A DNA stretch of 64,000 bases from Candidatus Allochristensenella caecavium (GCA_904397865.1 CAJFOS010000014.1:124001-188000); one strand, 5' to 3'. Counted from the stretch's first letter, positions 24,714-35,257 are shown. Numbers and translations are program-made. Notes: generated from the sequence alone by a model not told the origin.

Positions 24714-26816
24714 TTATTTTTCCTTTTTGTCAACAGGCGGCAATAAATCTTTACGCGTCAGGTTGATACGGCCTTTTTCATCAATCTCGATTACTTTCAC
24801 CAAAATTTCATCGCCGATATTGACCACATCTTCCACCTTTTCAACGCGTTCACGCGCTAGTTTAGAAATGTGAACCATCCCATCTTTGCCTGGTAACAAT
24901 TCAACAAAGGCGCCAAAAGGCATGATGCGCACCACTTTGCCGAGATAGACTTCCCCGACCTCAATATCCTTCACGATGCCCTCAATCATTTTGCGCGCTT
25001 TAGCTGCCGCGTCCGCATCGGGTGTACAGATGAAAATCTTTCCATCGTCTTCAATATCGATTTGAACACCGGTTTCATCGATGATTTTATTAATCATCTT
25101 TCCGCGCGGACCCACCACTTCGCCAATCTTTTCAGGATTGATGGTAAAGCATACAATCTTCGGAGCATACGGGCTGAGCTGCGGACGCGGCGCGTCGAGT
25201 GTTTCCATCATCTTACCAAGGATGAATTTGCGTCCTTCCAAAGCCTGGGCCAGTGCACGCTCGAGAATGGCACGGTCAATCCCTTTGATTTTGATATCCA
25301 TTTGGATGGCTGTGATTCCCTTTTCTGTGCCGGCAACTTTGAAGTCCATATCCCCCAGAAAGTCTTCCAAGCCTTGAATATCCGTTAAGACACAGACTTT
25401 TCCGGTTTCTTCATCTTTAATCAACCCCATTGCTACACCGGCAACCGGCGCCTTAAGCGGCACACCGCCATCCATCAACGCCAGCGTCGAAGCACACACG
25501 CTCGCCATGGAGGTGCTGCCGTTGCTGGAGATGACTTCACTGACAACACGGATGGCATAAGGGAATTCTTCTTCGCTGGGAATCAGCGGTTCCAAAGCGC
25601 GTTCGGCCAAAGCACCATGGCCAATTTCGCGGCGCCCCGGCCCGCGCATGGGGCGAGTATCACCGACGGAATACGGCGGCATATTGTATTGGTGCATATA
25701 GCGCTTGCTTTCTTCCGGACTTAACCCATCCAGAATCTGCACCTGGCGCATAGCACCGAGGGTCAGAATCGACATAACCTGCGTTTGACCACGCGTAAAC
25801 ACACCAGAGCCATGCGGCCGTTTCAGAACGCCGACTTCGCTCCAAATGGGACGAATTTGCGTCAGGGAGCGTCCATCCGGGCGCACACCATCCTCCATGA
25901 TTTTTCGGCGGACGGTTTGTTTGGTCATATCGTAAATGATGCTGTCTATCGCTTTATCCGAATCTGGATATTCTTCGGCAAAGGCAGCAATGATTTCCGC
26001 TTTTATCTGTTTCTCACGCGCTTCGCGTTCATAGCGGTCAAAAGTATCCAATGCCCATTCAACTTTGGGCTGCGCCATTTCTTTCACTTTGGCTTCAAAA
26101 GCTTCGTCATGTTCCACTTCAGGTACCGGCCGTTTTTCCTTGCCAATTTCCTGCTGGATTTGTTCAATAAAGGCGACGAGGCGTTTAATTTCCTCATGGC
26201 CGAAAAGAATTGCGCCGAGCATTTCTTCTTCTGAGATTTGTTTCGCACCCGCTTCTACCATCATGACGGCATCTTTGGTGCCAGCAACCGTCAAATCCAG
26301 AAGGGATTTTTCGCGTTGAGCACCATCGGGGTTGATAACGTATTCCCCGTCCACCAGACCGACAACAACAGCTGCCGTTGGGCCAGCGAACGGAATATCG
26401 CTGATGGAAAGGGCGATGGAGGAACCAATCATTGCATAGACGGCCGGCGGAATATCCTGGTCCACACTCAATACGGTAGCCACAACTTGTACGTCGTTGC
26501 GGTAGCCTTTGGGAAAAAGCGGACGCAGCGGGCGGTCAATCAACCGAGCGGTCAGAATCGCCTTTTCGCTGGGACGTCCCTCCCGTTTGATAAATCCGCC
26601 CGGGATTTTGCCGACCGCATATAGTTTTTCTTCAAATTCGCAGCTCAGCGGAAAGAAATCAATCCCCTGACGAGGTTCTTCACTGGCCGTTGCGCAAACC
26701 AACACCGCTGTATCGCCGCAACGGACGATGCAGGAGCCGCCGGCCTGCTGTGCATACTTGCCGGTTTCCACAATCAATTCGCGGCCGGCCAGTTGCGTTT
26801 TAAATACTTTCTCCAT
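24714..26816 (-). CDS. pnp: Polyribonucleotide nucleotidyltransferase (PNPase)
   Basis: A 3'-to-5' phosphorolytic exoribonuclease and RNA-tailing enzyme, 700 residues. It has two RNase PH domains (N-terminal [20 protein letters not shown]; second with [20 protein letters not shown]), a KH domain ([20 protein letters not shown]) and a C-terminal S1 domain ([20 protein letters not shown]). The ATG at 26816 gives the canonical [21 protein letters not shown] start, with AAGGAG upstream. It is paired with rpsO, as in most bacteria, with a terminator-like hairpin between them. Confidence 0.97.
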   Translation of the reverse strand: MEKVFKTQLAGRELIVETGKYAQQAGGSCIVRCGDTAVLVCATASEEPRQGIDFFPLSCEFEEKLYAVGKIPGGFIKREGRPSEKAILTARLIDRPLRPLFPKGYRNDVQVVATVLSVDQDIPPAVYAMIGSSIALSISDIPFAGPTAAVVVGLVDGEYVINPDGAQREKSLLDLTVAGTKDAVMMVEAGAKQISEEEMLGAILFGHEEIKRLVAFIEQIQQEIGKEKRPVPEVEHDEAFEAKVKEMAQPKVEWALDTFDRYEREAREKQIKAEIIAAFAEEYPDSDKAIDSIIYDMTKQTVRRKIMEDGVRPDGRSLTQIRPIWSEVGVLKRPHGSGVFTRGQTQVMSILTLGAMRQVQILDGLSPEESKRYMHQYNMPPYSVGDTRPMRGPGRREIGHGALAERALEPLIPSEEEFPYAIRVVSEVISSNGSTSMASVCASTLALMDGGVPLKAPVAGVAMGLIKDEETGKVCVLTDIQGLEDFLGDMDFKVAGTEKGITAIQMDIKIKGIDRAILERALAQALEGRKFILGKMMETLDAPRPQLSPYAPKIVCFTINPEKIGEVVGPRGKMINKIIDETGVQIDIEDDGKIFICTPDADAAAKARKMIEGIVKDIEVGEVYLGKVVRIMPFGAFVELLPGKDGMVHISKLARERVEKVEDVVNIGDEILVKVIEIDEKGRINLTRKDLLPPVDKKEK

Positions 26817-26854
26817 CCTACATTTACTCCTTCTTGGCATACGTGCCCTATTAA

Positions 26855-26882
26855 AAAGATAGAGCGAGATAACCCCGCTCTA
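26855..26882 (-). terminator. Attenuator-like terminator between rpsO and pnp
   Basis: TAGAGCG / CGCTCTA with a 9-base loop, then TCTTTTTAAT on the minus strand. It probably reduces pnp expression relative to rpsO. Confidence 0.8.
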
Positions 26883-26891
26883 CGTTTTGGC

Positions 26892-27155
26892 TTAGTGGCG
26901 CAGACCCAAACGGGCAATCAGTGCACGGTAGCGCTCAATGTCCGTTTCACGCAAGTATTTCAACAGTCCACGACGACGACCGACCATCTGCAACAGGCCA
27001 CGATTGGAATGGTGGTCTTTTTTATTGACCTTCAGGTGCTCATTGAGATGATTGATGCGTTCAGTCAGAAGCGCAATCTGCACCTCAGGAGAACCCGTGT
27101 CGTTTTCACAGGTTTTGAATTGTTCGATAATCTCTGCTTTGCGTTCTTTGGTCAT
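26892..27155 (-). CDS. rpsO: 30S ribosomal protein S15
   Basis: An 87-residue small-subunit protein that binds 16S rRNA helices 20-22. [18 protein letters not shown] and [19 protein letters not shown] are fully typical. It has its own promoter and a structured leader. Confidence 0.97.
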   Translation of the reverse strand: MTKERKAEIIEQFKTCENDTGSPEVQIALLTERINHLNEHLKVNKKDHHSNRGLLQMVGRRRGLLKYLRETDIERYRALIARLGLRH

Positions 27156-27182
27156 GTTTGTTTTCTCCTCTTCACAAAAATG

Positions 27183-27229
27183 CCATATCCCGAGTACACC
27201 GCCGGAGCAGCGCGCGCCTCAGCATACGG
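27183..27229 (-). promoter_or_regulatory. Structured rpsO leader (candidate S15-binding element)
   Basis: On the minus strand CCGTAT pairs with ATATGG, TGAG with CTCG, and CGCTG with CGGCG, giving a stacked stem-loop between the promoter and the ribosome site. S15 leaders are known in several bacterial groups; this assignment is inferred from position and pairing. Confidence 0.45.
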
Positions 27230-27243
27230 TTAAATACCTTTGG

Positions 27244-27272
27244 ATTGTATCATATACCTGTACGTTTGTAAA
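27244..27272 (-). promoter_or_regulatory. rpsO promoter
   Basis: On the minus strand TTTACA (27272-27267), 17 bases, TACAAT (27249-27244). Confidence 0.75.
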
Positions 27273-27293
27273 GGATAAACCGCTAAAACTCCA

Positions 27294-28052
27294 TTAGTTC
27301 GATACAACCTTTTCCAGGAATTGCACGCGTTGAGAAAAGCATTGTTCCGGCGCGCGCTCCAGCCAAATAAGCCTTCGTCCCCGGAGTTGAATTTGGCAAG
27401 GACCCACCGTATCCACGCATTGATAGACGGCATCAGGAAGCACCGCTTTCCCCTGCGGCCAGCACCCGATGCGCTCGTGTATATCCTGCACTTGTACTGT
27501 ATATGGATAACCCAACAGCTTTTGTGCATAGGCACAATTGCCTTCAGCGATGGCAGCCCGCACACGGGTACTGGAAATCGGGGCACCATCAAGGATGATG
27601 TCATCAATAGCATGGAGCGTATAGCCTAGCGCTTTCTGCTCCTCATCCATCAGGTCAATGGTTCCCTGGCCGTGAAACCCAAATCGATAATCGCGGCCAC
27701 AAAAAATTGCTTCGACCCGCCCCTCTTTACAAAGCTGCTTTAAAAAATCGATAGGTGGCGTACTTTTATATTCCGGCGTAAACGTCAATACGACGACATT
27801 GGGAACCCCCAGCGTATCCAGTCGCTCCAGCTTTTCCTGCAAGGTAGTCAGTGCCCCACCGGCTTTTTCATCTTTTTGCGGATGGGTCTGGTTTGCATAC
27901 GTATAGACAAAACATGGTTTGCCAGCCTGGCGGGCAGCACGCAGGCAGGACGTAATCAATTCTGCGTGTGCACGGTGCACACCATCAAATACCCCCAACG
28001 CCACGTAGGCATGTTGATGATTCAGCGCGTCTTCCGTATAAAAAACATTCAT
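27294..28052 (-). CDS. ribF: RibF-like FAD synthetase with vestigial riboflavin kinase domain
   Basis: RibF normally phosphorylates riboflavin and adenylates FMN, with about 310 residues. This protein has 252. The N-terminal FMN adenylyltransferase half is recognisable: GVFDGVHRAHAE (one Gly of GxFDGxHxGH is Ala), CGRDYRFGFHGQGT and ISSTRVRAAI. After LLGYPYTVQVQDI only about 70 residues remain; the kinase motif with PTAN and the catalytic Glu region are absent. It overlaps truB by ATGA, the normal ribF position. It may be a single-function FAD synthetase. The name is assigned by synteny and the N-terminal domain. Confidence 0.8.
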   Translation of the reverse strand: MNVFYTEDALNHQHAYVALGVFDGVHRAHAELITSCLRAARQAGKPCFVYTYANQTHPQKDEKAGGALTTLQEKLERLDTLGVPNVVVLTFTPEYKSTPPIDFLKQLCKEGRVEAIFCGRDYRFGFHGQGTIDLMDEEQKALGYTLHAIDDIILDGAPISSTRVRAAIAEGNCAYAQKLLGYPYTVQVQDIHERIGCWPQGKAVLPDAVYQCVDTVGPCQIQLRGRRLIWLERAPEQCFSQRVQFLEKVVSN

Positions 28053-28954
28053 GATTTTCCCTCCCAGAGCATTTTATGTACATCCACCCCTTGCGAGGTG
28101 CGTTGTCCTGTTCCATATAATACACGGCCGATGCGCATCTGACAAATTGTTCCAGGCGCAACGGCATCGGGCACCAATAAATCACAATTGCGTATTTCCT
28201 TCCCGTGAATCACCCGTTCATGAGCGGCCGGGCGCAATAAGCAAATGGGGAGCGCCTTTAAAGCAAAGGATGGGTCTGTTAGGCATGTAGCAAGCCGTTG
28301 TTCCTGCGCTGCCTGTGCCAATTCCTGCAGGGTAATGGATTGCGCGATGGAAAAGCCGCCGGTGCGCGTACGCAATAAAAAGGAAAGGTGCGCACAGGTG
28401 TGTAGCGCGGTTCCCATGTCCTGGCAAAGCGTGCGTACATAAGTGCCCTTAGAACAAACGACACGAAATAAAAATCGCTGGTCGCCCGTACAGGCAAGAA
28501 ATTCTGTTTCGTAAATGGTGATTTTTCTTTGGGGAATCTCCGTGTCTACGCCTTTGCGGGCCATGGCATATAGAGGAACCCCGTTTTGCTTAATCGCCGA
28601 ATACATCGGCGGTGTCTGTAGATGCTCTCCCGGCAACTGTTGTAAATAAAGGCGGACATCCTGTTCCTCTACGCGATGGAACGATTGTCTTACAACGCGA
28701 CCCTGGGCATCCTGCGTGTCCGTTTGTATGCCAAAATGTACTTCCGCAATATATTCTTTTTCGCCATCCATGGCGTATTCCACCAGACGCGTGGCTTTCC
28801 CTAAAAAAACAGGCAGCACGCCTGCCGCCTCTGGGTCCAATGTGCCTGAGTGTCCCGCCTTTTTCAACTGCATAATACGCTTGACATGCCCCAATGCCTG
28901 ATTGGAAGACATATTGGAAGGCTTTAATAGATTGATAATTCCATTCATGAGCAC
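28049..28954 (-). CDS. truB: tRNA pseudouridine-55 synthase TruB
   Basis: TruB makes pseudouridine 55 in the T loop of tRNAs. It has 301 residues. The catalytic motif GHSGTLDPEAAGVLPV (catalytic Asp in TLDP) follows NLLKPSNMSSNQ. A C-terminal PUA-like region is present. The GTG at 28954 has AAAGGA 9 bases upstream; the ATG at 28948 overlaps the nrnA stop (ATGA) and could also be used. Confidence 0.95.
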   Translation of the reverse strand: MLMNGIINLLKPSNMSSNQALGHVKRIMQLKKAGHSGTLDPEAAGVLPVFLGKATRLVEYAMDGEKEYIAEVHFGIQTDTQDAQGRVVRQSFHRVEEQDVRLYLQQLPGEHLQTPPMYSAIKQNGVPLYAMARKGVDTEIPQRKITIYETEFLACTGDQRFLFRVVCSKGTYVRTLCQDMGTALHTCAHLSFLLRTRTGGFSIAQSITLQELAQAAQEQRLATCLTDPSFALKALPICLLRPAAHERVIHGKEIRNCDLLVPDAVAPGTICQMRIGRVLYGTGQRTSQGVDVHKMLWEGKS

Positions 28955-29913
28955 GCAATCGTTTCCTTTAAGGCGTTTTTTACATAGTCAACTGCTTTTT
29001 CCAAGGGAAGATACAAGGTAAAGCCAGCTGCGCCACGATGGCCGCCCCCTCCAGCTTTCATCGCGATTTGGCTGACATCGATATCTCCTTGGGAACGCAG
29101 ACTCACTTTTACACTTCCCTTTTCCGTATCCCGCAGCAATGCGGCAACACGTACGGTATCAATATCCCGCGCATAATCAATAATGCCCTCCGTCTCGCTT
29201 TCCGTGGCCCCGCAATCCAAAAAATCCTGTCGGGAAAGCACTATCATAGCAGCTTGTCCCGCACAAAATACCTGCATTTGATTCAAGCCACGGCCAATAA
29301 GTCGTGTTTTGGAAAGGCGTTTGCGTTTATAGATATCATTGCAAAGCTGGGCGACTTGCGCACCTTCCTTGACTAATTCTGCTGCAATGGCAAAACTGCG
29401 GGCAGTGGTATTGATTTGGGAAAAATGGCCGGTATCCGTCGAAATTGCGGCCAATAGATTTTGTGCAATCTGCGGCGTGAAATCAGCGTGCAGCTGTTTG
29501 CCAAGCAAATAAATTAATTCGCCTGTAGCCGCCGAACCGGCATCAATCCAGTTATATGTACCAAAGCCTCGGTTCGAGCCGTGATGGTCGATATTGATGA
29601 CCCAATCCGCCTGTGATAACCAGGCAGCGGGACACGCTATGCGTTCCTCATCCGCGCAGTCAACCGTAATTAGATGTCGCGCCGCAAGCACGTCAGGGCG
29701 TTGTATTTTTTCAACATCGGGAAGAATCTGGTATACATATGGGACCGTATCCATACAGACAGCAACCGCCTGTTTACCCATTTGTTGCAAAAGGCCGGTT
29801 AATGCCAATAAAGACCCCAGCGCATCACCATCTGGGGCCTCGTGGCATACGATGCAGAAATCATCTTCCTGAGTGAGAAGCTGCAAAATCTCACGCTCGT
29901 TTTGATTAATCAT
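28945..29913 (-). CDS. nrnA: DHH-family phosphoesterase, NrnA-like (oligoribonuclease / pAp phosphatase)
   Basis: NrnA degrades short oligonucleotides and 3',5'-pAp. DHH-domain motifs are HEAPDGDALGSL, the DCAD of motif II and IDHHGSN; DHHA1 ends in GGGHRGAAGF. The ATG at 29913 lies about 10 bases after AGGTG and gives 322 residues; an ATG at 29919 is only 4 bases from that site. The rbfA-nrnA-truB order is common in Clostridia. Confidence 0.92.
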   Translation of the reverse strand: MINQNEREILQLLTQEDDFCIVCHEAPDGDALGSLLALTGLLQQMGKQAVAVCMDTVPYVYQILPDVEKIQRPDVLAARHLITVDCADEERIACPAAWLSQADWVINIDHHGSNRGFGTYNWIDAGSAATGELIYLLGKQLHADFTPQIAQNLLAAISTDTGHFSQINTTARSFAIAAELVKEGAQVAQLCNDIYKRKRLSKTRLIGRGLNQMQVFCAGQAAMIVLSRQDFLDCGATESETEGIIDYARDIDTVRVAALLRDTEKGSVKVSLRSQGDIDVSQIAMKAGGGGHRGAAGFTLYLPLEKAVDYVKNALKETIACS

Positions 29914-30262
29914 TGCCATGTATCACCTGGTCAATTTTATGGGACATGGATACGGCATAAGCAATGGAATTGTCTGCGACGAATTTTAAATCCGGCACGC
30001 GGCGCAAATTCAAACGTGCGGCCAATTCCCGCCGGATAAAGCCGGACGCGCGTTTAAGCGCCTCCATACACGCCTGCTGTGCGCTTTGCTCATCCTCAAG
30101 AAAGCTGACATAAATCTTAGCATGTGCTAAATCCCGCGTTACTTCAGCGCGAACGACGCTGCTCATAGTATGAAGACCAGGGTCTTTCACGCTGTTTTTC
30201 AGAATGTGTTCCACTTCCCGGCGGACCTCTTCATTGATACGTTCGCTACGAAAACTTGGCAT
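29906..30262 (-). CDS. rbfA: 30S ribosome-binding factor RbfA
   Basis: A 118-residue KH-like protein needed for late 30S maturation. SERINEEVRREVEHIL, DLAHAKIYVSF and RRVPDLKFVADNSI are typical. Its ATG directly follows the infB stop. The small ylxP gene found between infB and rbfA in Bacillus is absent. Confidence 0.95.
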   Translation of the reverse strand: MPSFRSERINEEVRREVEHILKNSVKDPGLHTMSSVVRAEVTRDLAHAKIYVSFLEDEQSAQQACMEALKRASGFIRRELAARLNLRRVPDLKFVADNSIAYAVSMSHKIDQVIHGND

Positions 30263-33016
30263 TTATTGCTCCACTTCTTGTTGCGTGAAGGCTTCAATGA
30301 TGTCGCCTTCCTTGATATCGTTATAATTCTGCAGGCTCAGGCCACATTCGAAACCAGCCAGTACTTCCCTTGCATCATCCTTAAACCGTTTAAGGGAAGC
30401 AAGCTTGCCTTCATAAATCACAACATTGTCACGCAGAAGACGCACATCCGCATTACGGGTTAGCTTGCCTTCCTGTACCATACAACCTGCAATGGTACCA
30501 ACAGAAGATATCTTGAACGTCTCGCGCACTTCAGCCTGCCCAAGAGCAACCTCTTCATACACGGGCTCCAGGAGTCCCTTCATGGCTTTTTCAACATCCT
30601 CAATCGCGTTATAAATCACGCGATACAGGCGGATGTCTACATTTTCGCGTTCAGCAGCGATGCGCGCCTGATTGTCCGGCCTGACGTTGAAACCGATAAT
30701 GATGGCATTGGAAGCACTCGCCAGCACGACATCGCTCAAGGCGATGGCACCAGCGCCACCATGGATACAACGAACGCGTACCTTATCATTGGACAGCTTT
30801 TCAAGAGACGAGCGAACAGCTTCTACGCTACCCTGTACGTCGGCCTTAACAATGATATTCAAGTCCTTAATTTCGCCTTCGGAAATCTGTTCAAACAGCT
30901 CATCCAGCGAGACGCGCGCCGTCATCTTCATCTGCTCGGCTTTCAGTTTGTTTTTACGTTCTTCGACAATCTGGCGTGTCAATCCGCTTGCTTCGACTGC
31001 GTATAGAATATCACCAGCTTCCGGCACAAAGTCAAACCCAAGCACCTCTACCGGCGTGCTGGGCAGTGCTTCTTCAACCTTCTGCCCTTTGTCATTAATC
31101 ATGGCACGAATACGTCCGCTGGCTGTACCGGCGATAACTGTATTCCCTACGCGCAGTGTGCCAGTCTGTACCAAAACGGTGGCAACCGGGCCGCGGCCTT
31201 TATCCAACTTCGCCTCGATAATCGTCCCCTTTGCCATGCGATTGGGGTTGGCCTTCAGTTCCTGAATTTCCGCTACTAAGAGCACCATTTCCAGCAGCTT
31301 ATCAATGCCTTCCCCCGTGCGCGCAGAAATCGGTACGACAATGGTGTCGCCGCCCCAATCCTCGGAAACAAGGTCGTGTTCGGTCAGTTCCTGTTTAACA
31401 CGTTCCGGGTTAGCGCCCTCTTTATCGATTTTATTAATCGCTACGATAATCGGCACCTCTGCCGCCTTGGCATGATTGATGGCTTCAACCGTCTGCGGCA
31501 TGATGCCATCGTCCGCCGCAACAACCAGGATAACAGCATCCGTAACCTGGGCACCCCGGGCGCGCATGGAGGTAAACGCTTCATGGCCCGGCGTATCCAA
31601 GAACGTAATGGATTCGCCATTGATTTCTACCGTATAGGCGCCGATATGTTGGGTGATGCCACCGGCTTCTCCCGCTGTGACACGGGTCGAACGAATCTTA
31701 TCCAGCAAAGAAGTCTTGCCATGGTCGACATGACCCATGATAGTCACGACAGGCGGACGCTTCTGTAAATCTTTTTCATCGTCATCCTGCATATCCTGCG
31801 TCAAGACATCTTCGGCGGTTTGTTCAATCTTCTGTTCCAGCTCCACACCCAATTCAGAGGCGACAAGCGAAGCGGTATCAAAATCAATCTCATTGTTGAT
31901 GGTGGCAATAATGCCAAGCATCATACACTTCTTTATGATTTCGCTGGCGGGTTTACCGATGCGTTCCGCCAGGGTTTTAATCATAACGGTATCACCGGTG
32001 ATAACGGCTTTTTCAATTTTCACCGTTTCAATCTTTACTGGTTGCTGCACCTTGCGTTTGCGCTTGCGGTTGACCATCATATCGTCATCGCCAGCCATGA
32101 GCATGGCTGCTGTACGTTCTTTTTCCAGCGCTTTACGGCTCTTATTGCGTTTTTCATTGTCGAACACGCGTGTGTAGCTGGATTTATTGGGGTCGTAATT
32201 GCTTACTTTTCCCTTTTTATTTGCTGCTGGCATGACGGGGGGCATTGCAGCTGCGCCACCAGGCCGACCATTCCGGTTTCCGCCAGGCCGCTGCTGACTA
32301 TAGCCATTATTCGGCCGGCCATTGCGTTCGCCACCGGGACGCGATGCATGGTTGGGCCGCTGGCCATCACGCGGGGGGTATCCGCCAGGCCGGTTGTTGT
32401 TGGCGCGATTGCCCGGTGCCCGGGAATCGCGCTGTTGCGCAGGGCGATTCTTTGCTTCTTCCGCCATGCGCGCCGCGTTGCGAATTGCAGCATCATCACG
32501 CAAAATCCGTCCCTGCTGGCGAGCTAAGCGTTCTGCGGGACGTTCCATCCGAACAGGAGGCTGCTGGGGCGGCTGAGCGGCTGCTGCTGCGGGCGCCTCT
32601 AGCGACTTTTCCGGTTTGGGTTGTTCCTTCGGCTGTTCAGCCGAAACGCTTGGTGCAGCCGGCGCCGCAGGCGATTCCGTGTGTTCTTCAGGCTTCGGTG
32701 TTTGCGTTTGGGCAGCCGAAACAGGCGGCTGTTCCTGTGGAGCCGCTGCTTGTTCCGGTTTTTCAACCGTTGCTTGTTCCGCCGCCACAGAAGTTTCTGC
32801 CTTTTCCTCGGCAGCAGCTTCTTTGGCCTGCAGTTCCTGTTTTTCCTGTTCTTCACGAGCGCGTTTGACCAATTCGCTTTCGCGCTTGCGCATAGCATTC
32901 ATTTTATTGGTGAGTTCCCCTTGCAAATCTGAAATGGTCTGCAAACTCTCCCGCGTGCTGCGCGCAACGGCTTTAGCTGCCTCGTTGATTTTGAGTTTCC
33001 CGGTGTTTTCCGTCAT
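30263..33016 (-). CDS. infB: Translation initiation factor IF-2
   Basis: A GTPase that brings initiator tRNA to the ribosome, 917 residues. The N-terminal domain ([19 protein letters not shown]) is followed by a long Glu/Ala/Pro/Gln then Arg/Gly/Asn/Pro-rich low-complexity stretch (about 60-310). Next come IF2_N, the G domain ([27 protein letters not shown]), domains II and III ([14 protein letters not shown]) and C1/C2. The ATG at 33016 has AGGGGG upstream; an open frame continues 150 bases into ylxQ without a ribosome site. It starts 2 bases after ylxQ. Confidence 0.97.
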   Translation of the reverse strand: MTENTGKLKINEAAKAVARSTRESLQTISDLQGELTNKMNAMRKRESELVKRAREEQEKQELQAKEAAAEEKAETSVAAEQATVEKPEQAAAPQEQPPVSAAQTQTPKPEEHTESPAAPAAPSVSAEQPKEQPKPEKSLEAPAAAAAQPPQQPPVRMERPAERLARQQGRILRDDAAIRNAARMAEEAKNRPAQQRDSRAPGNRANNNRPGGYPPRDGQRPNHASRPGGERNGRPNNGYSQQRPGGNRNGRPGGAAAMPPVMPAANKKGKVSNYDPNKSSYTRVFDNEKRNKSRKALEKERTAAMLMAGDDDMMVNRKRKRKVQQPVKIETVKIEKAVITGDTVMIKTLAERIGKPASEIIKKCMMLGIIATINNEIDFDTASLVASELGVELEQKIEQTAEDVLTQDMQDDDEKDLQKRPPVVTIMGHVDHGKTSLLDKIRSTRVTAGEAGGITQHIGAYTVEINGESITFLDTPGHEAFTSMRARGAQVTDAVILVVAADDGIMPQTVEAINHAKAAEVPIIVAINKIDKEGANPERVKQELTEHDLVSEDWGGDTIVVPISARTGEGIDKLLEMVLLVAEIQELKANPNRMAKGTIIEAKLDKGRGPVATVLVQTGTLRVGNTVIAGTASGRIRAMINDKGQKVEEALPSTPVEVLGFDFVPEAGDILYAVEASGLTRQIVEERKNKLKAEQMKMTARVSLDELFEQISEGEIKDLNIIVKADVQGSVEAVRSSLEKLSNDKVRVRCIHGGAGAIALSDVVLASASNAIIIGFNVRPDNQARIAAERENVDIRLYRVIYNAIEDVEKAMKGLLEPVYEEVALGQAEVRETFKISSVGTIAGCMVQEGKLTRNADVRLLRDNVVIYEGKLASLKRFKDDAREVLAGFECGLSLQNYNDIKEGDIIEAFTQQEVEQ

Positions 33017-33018
33017 AT

Positions 33019-33330
33019 TTACCCCCTGTTTGTTCCACAGTTGAATTCTTTCTCTATCGCTTGTGCAAATCCCTGGTCCAAAATGGCCATGGCCATCCCA
33101 CCCGGCTTTCCCGCCGCCTGACAGGGCGCTTGCAGATATCGAACGTGCACACCATGGTATGCACACAGATTGTCATATTGTTTTTTGGTGTTATCCGCGC
33201 TATGCACATCCACAATCACCAGATACGCTCTATGATTGCGAACTGCCTGCTCCACCGCTTGCGCGCCGATGACCAAGCGCCTAGCCCGCGCGCAGAGTCC
33301 GATTAGATTATACGCTTTCCGTTCATCCAC
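33019..33330 (-). CDS. ylxQ: L7Ae-family RNA-binding protein YlxQ
   Basis: A 103-residue L7Ae/L30e-like protein that probably binds kink-turn RNA. Seen: [44 protein letters not shown] and a C-terminal GGMAMAILD. The GTG at 33330 has GGAG 10 bases upstream; a TTG 9 bases earlier is too close to the same site. It lies in the nusA-ylxR-ylxQ-infB string conserved in Firmicutes. Confidence 0.9.
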   Translation of the reverse strand: MDERKAYNLIGLCARARRLVIGAQAVEQAVRNHRAYLVIVDVHSADNTKKQYDNLCAYHGVHVRYLQAPCQAAGKPGGMAMAILDQGFAQAIEKEFNCGTNRG

Positions 33331-33574
33331 GTCTAGCAATCTCCTGCTCTAATTGTTCCACGATATGTGGAGGGAGGCGCAATGCCTTTGACTTTTGAGC
33401 GGCATGCAGACAATCCATATTGGCGCAGACGTACGCACCACGCCCATTCTTTTTCCCCGTCGGGTCCGTCGCCATCTCCCCTTCTTTGGGTTGGACGATG
33501 CGAATGAGTTCCTTTTTGGGTTTCATTTCCCGACAGCCAATGCACATACGCATCGGCACTTTCGCGCTTTTCAC
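33323..33574 (-). CDS. ylxR: YlxR (DUF448) RNA-binding protein, RNase P modulator family
   Basis: An 83-residue DUF448 protein with the signature RMCIGCREMKPKKELIRIV and GRGAYVCANMDCL. YlxR homologues (RnpM) bind RNase P RNA in Bacillus. It overlaps ylxQ by a few bases and begins 18 bases after nusA. Confidence 0.94.
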   Translation of the reverse strand: MKSAKVPMRMCIGCREMKPKKELIRIVQPKEGEMATDPTGKKNGRGAYVCANMDCLHAAQKSKALRLPPHIVEQLEQEIARRG

Positions 33575-33592
33575 TGGCTTCGGCCCTTTCTT

Positions 33593-34750
33593 TTATTCTT
33601 CGCTAACAGGTGTTTCAACCGGCTTTTCGCTTTCCGGCTGCGGTTGCTCTTCGTTCCAAGCTTCCTGTTCAGCACGTTCCTGCTCCAAAAGTTCTTCGTA
33701 CAACTCCTGCGCCTGCGACTGGCTCTTGATATCCGTTTTCCACCCTGTCAGGCGGGCGGCGAGTTTTGCATTGATACCGCGCATGCCGATGGCCAGCGAA
33801 AGCTGGTTGTCCGGCACTACCACTTTGGCCGCGCGTTCCTCCTCATTGATTTGCACCATAATGACTTTAGCAGCACTTAAACTATTGGCGATAAACTCAA
33901 TTGGGTCTTCACTCCATGGAATAATATCAATCTTTTCGCCACGCAGTTCTTCCACCACACGTTCAACGCGCGTGCCTTTCGGCCCAACACACGCGCCCAC
34001 TGGGTCTACCTGTGGGTCAGTGGAATAAACGGCCACTTTGCTGCGAATACCGGGCTCGCGCGAAATGGCTTTGATTTGGACGACGCCTTCCATGACTTCC
34101 GGCACCTCGAGTTCGAAAAGACGTTTAATCATCTCCCTGTTTTTCCGGGATACGATAATCGGCGTCTCTTTGCCGCGAACTTCTTTATCCACCTTAAGCA
34201 CATATACCTTCAGCCGTTCATTGGGCACATAGCGTTCCCCTTCAACCTGTTCGCTGAGCGGTAAAAGAGCCTCATGGCGCCCCAGTTCAATATATACGTT
34301 CCCATTTTCTACACGTTGTACCACACCCGTCATGATTTCATGCAGTTTATCATTGAATTCATGATACATCTGGTCGCGCTCGGCTTCTTTGATGCGTTGT
34401 AGGAGTACCTGTTTTGCTGTCTGGGCCGCGATGCGTCCAAATGATTTGGGGGTCGCGTCCAATTCAACAAGGTCGCCCAACTCATAATTGCCAAGCTGTT
34501 TTGCTTCACTCAAGGTGATAAAGGACATGGGGTCCTCAATCTCCGTACCGTCTTCTACTACTTCTTTTTGCGCAAAAACCTTAAATTCGCCCGTTTCGCG
34601 ATTGATAAGCGCACGTACGTTTCCCTCTGTACTATAATGATTCCGATAAGCTTTCTTCAGCGCTTCTTCGATGGCTTCAAAAAGAATCCCTTCTTCAATG
34701 CCGCGTTCTTTTTCCAAAGCTGCAATCGCTTCTACCAGACCGTTTCCCAT
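33593..34750 (-). CDS. nusA: Transcription termination/antitermination factor NusA
   Basis: A 385-residue NusA that binds RNA polymerase and nascent RNA. The N-terminal polymerase-binding domain is followed by S1 (MTGVVQRVENGNVYIELG), KH1 (REPGIRSKVAVYS, DPVGACVGPKG) and KH2 (VVPDNQLSLAIGMRGINAKLAARL). It ends in a short Glu/Gln-rich tail, without the acidic repeats of proteobacterial NusA. GGAGG precedes the ATG. Confidence 0.97.
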   Translation of the reverse strand: MGNGLVEAIAALEKERGIEEGILFEAIEEALKKAYRNHYSTEGNVRALINRETGEFKVFAQKEVVEDGTEIEDPMSFITLSEAKQLGNYELGDLVELDATPKSFGRIAAQTAKQVLLQRIKEAERDQMYHEFNDKLHEIMTGVVQRVENGNVYIELGRHEALLPLSEQVEGERYVPNERLKVYVLKVDKEVRGKETPIIVSRKNREMIKRLFELEVPEVMEGVVQIKAISREPGIRSKVAVYSTDPQVDPVGACVGPKGTRVERVVEELRGEKIDIIPWSEDPIEFIANSLSAAKVIMVQINEEERAAKVVVPDNQLSLAIGMRGINAKLAARLTGWKTDIKSQSQAQELYEELLEQERAEQEAWNEEQPQPESEKPVETPVSEE

Positions 34751-34767
34751 GTGATGTATTCCTCCAA

Positions 34768-35229
34768 TTAAAAAACAATATAAGGTTTAATTAACGCAAT
34801 CTGTTTACGTGTAAAGGTCAATGCTTTCCCTTCGCACACAAGGGTCACTTCATCCGTCTCCGGCTGATATAACTGCAGCGTACCAATCCATTTCTTCTTG
34901 CCCTCAAAGGGTTGATACAGGCGCAGTTCCATCTCCTTGCCCAAAGCGTGCAGAAAATCCGCCGGTTTTTTCAACGGGCGGTCAATCCCTGGAGAGGAAA
35001 CGCACAAGAAATACGATTCCTCAATAGGGTCCAATTCATCCAAAATGGGGTCAATGGCTTGTGAGATTTCTGCACAGTCATCCAAACTGACGCCGCCTTG
35101 CCGGTCTACATATACATAGAGGACTTTGCTATCTTCTTCTTTGCCGATTTCGACATCCACCAGCCGATATCCCATTTGTTCAATCGTAGGCTCGATGGCC
35201 TGCTCAATCTTCATGGTCGTTTTCGACAA
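34768..35229 (-). CDS. rimP: Ribosome maturation factor RimP
   Basis: A 30S assembly factor. GYRLVDVEIGKEEDSKVLYV, the DDCAEISQAIDPILDELD helix and YFLCVSSPGIDRPLKKPADF are diagnostic. The TTG at 35229 is preferred: GGTGG lies 9 bases upstream, giving 153 residues. The ATG at 35214 has no ribosome site. It begins the rimP-nusA-ylxR-ylxQ-infB operon and is preceded by a promoter and an attenuator-like hairpin. Confidence 0.93.
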   Translation of the reverse strand: MSKTTMKIEQAIEPTIEQMGYRLVDVEIGKEEDSKVLYVYVDRQGGVSLDDCAEISQAIDPILDELDPIEESYFLCVSSPGIDRPLKKPADFLHALGKEMELRLYQPFEGKKKWIGTLQLYQPETDEVTLVCEGKALTFTRKQIALIKPYIVF

Positions 35230-35257
35230 CCGTTGCTTCCACCCTTCACAATCAGAA

